Part shown: piece by piece, positions 5,465-6,052 of the stretch | Numbering within the stretch: the first letter of the stretch is position 1 | Layout: the number at the start of each line of letters is the position of its first letter | NCBI GenBank assembly: GCA_902493615.1 | Contig: CABUQK010000110.1 | Span: 1-6,052, forward strand | Length of the DNA stretch: 6,052 nucleotides | DNA from: an uncultured Collinsella sp. | GTDB lineage: Bacteria; Actinomycetota; Coriobacteriia; Coriobacteriales; Coriobacteriaceae | Direction of reading: 5' to 3' | The notes under the pieces: model-generated | Told to the model about the DNA's origin: nothing | Database searches by the model: none | The model's input: only the letters and a program-made list of their open reading frames with translations | Translations under genes and position numbers: made by a program

Positions 5465-6052
5465 CGAAGCGAGATGACGCAATAGGTGAAGAAATACCGT
5501 CTGGTGTCGATCGGTCCAGGCATTTTGCCGATAGCAAAAGTAGATAGGCAAGGCTACGTCATGCGAGCCTTCGATGGAGCACTCGCTTACTTCCAATCCA
5601 TTTGATGCGAGAGAAGAGCCAGAAAAACTCAATATCAATCCCCCGGCTTGAAGAAACTCAGCCTGCGCCCTGTTTCCGTATTCGACATCGCGAAAGCGGA
5701 AATTAACCAGCTGAGCTTCGGGACATTGATTGATTGCATTGAGACAGGGTGACAAATTAATGGGAACAGCGAGCCTGCCGCCCAGTAACTCACGAATGGT
5801 CATAGCGTCAACAGATTGATGACCAGCTGGACATGAAAGAACCCTGAGCTCCTTTTCACCCATATATTTTGAAGAAAGGACGCTGTCCCGTGGTTCCTCA
5901 AACGAGATAGCCGCGTCCGAAATTCCAAGTATAAGTGATTCAAAGCATGTTGCCGTTGGCTGATGCCACACATCAAGATGAATCTGAGGGTGCGAGCTTT
6001 CAAACGAGTCGTACCAGTTTTCGGAAAAAAGGCGCCCCCGCCCGTGAAGATG
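5462..6052 (-). CDS. LysR-type transcriptional regulator, C-terminal part (partial)
   Basis: The frame is open to the right edge of the window, giving 196 residues of C-terminal sequence. The N-terminal helix-turn-helix and true start lie beyond 6052. The visible part reads as a LysR effector-binding domain: LFSENWYDSFESSHPQIHLDV (8-28 of the fragment) is the first strand-helix of that fold, ISDAAIS (44-50) is the usual G-x-x-D-x-x-I hinge region, LRVLSCPAGHQ (69-79) and the following ELLGGRLAVPI match the second half, and AGGLILSFS (136-144) is the helix-strand preceding the last lobe. A typical family member is about 300 residues, so roughly a third is missing. An internal GTG at 5971 is not the start, since homology-like sequence continues upstream. 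It probably acts as a dimeric or tetrameric DNA-binding regulator and may control the following MFS gene; the inducer is unknown. Confidence 0.82.
   Translation of the reverse strand, partial: HLHGRGRLFSENWYDSFESSHPQIHLDVWHQPTATCFESLILGISDAAISFEEPRDSVLSSKYMGEKELRVLSCPAGHQSVDAMTIRELLGGRLAVPINLSPCLNAINQCPEAQLVNFRFRDVEYGNRAQAEFLQAGGLILSFSGSSLASNGLEVSECSIEGSHDVALPIYFCYRQNAWTDRHQTVFLHLLRHLAS

Noticed and set aside
5800..6003. Separate 67-codon open frame overlapping the LysR-type gene
   Set aside because: It is out of frame with the LysR effector-domain sequence, which reads continuously to the window edge.

Overview
The window most resembles the chromosome of an anaerobic, acetate-forming actinobacterium, probably Collinsella or a close relative in the Coriobacteriia. 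This rests on the GC-rich, strongly codon-biased pta and ackA genes and the general look of their proteins; there is no rRNA or other marker here, so the taxonomy is an inference.

Layout. Positions 10-990 (+) encode a complete phosphotransacetylase. A 550-bp gap follows (991-1540). It holds a long inverted repeat (1006-1132) with a terminator-like hairpin at its centre, then a stretch bounded by a 12-bp inverted repeat (1162-1475) that contains three degenerate hairpin units with an exact 62-bp period, then the intrinsic terminator of the leftward ackA gene. Two complete acetate kinase genes lie in tandem on the minus strand (2883-4061 upstream, 1541-2719 downstream). Each has its own terminator, and an AT-rich promoter-like island separates them. 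Further right, also on the minus strand, are a 386-residue MFS exporter (4182-5342) and the C-terminal two thirds of a LysR-type regulator that runs off the right edge (5462-6052).

How the genes work together. Pta converts acetyl-CoA and phosphate to acetyl phosphate. Acetate kinase then transfers the phosphate to ADP, giving acetate and ATP, a main substrate-level phosphorylation route in fermenters. Here pta is convergent with two separately transcribed ackA paralogs instead of forming a pta-ackA operon. The two kinases are about 60% identical by eye, and the upstream copy departs from consensus at three nucleotide/phosphate-site motifs. The MFS and LysR genes look like a separate regulator-transporter module: they share a strand, are visibly lower in GC than the acetate genes, and have no evident link to acetate metabolism.

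The least explained part is the pta-ackA gap. It lies between outward-facing gene ends, is bounded by transcription stop signals on both sides, and carries regular hairpin repeats that match no gene or RNA class I recognise.
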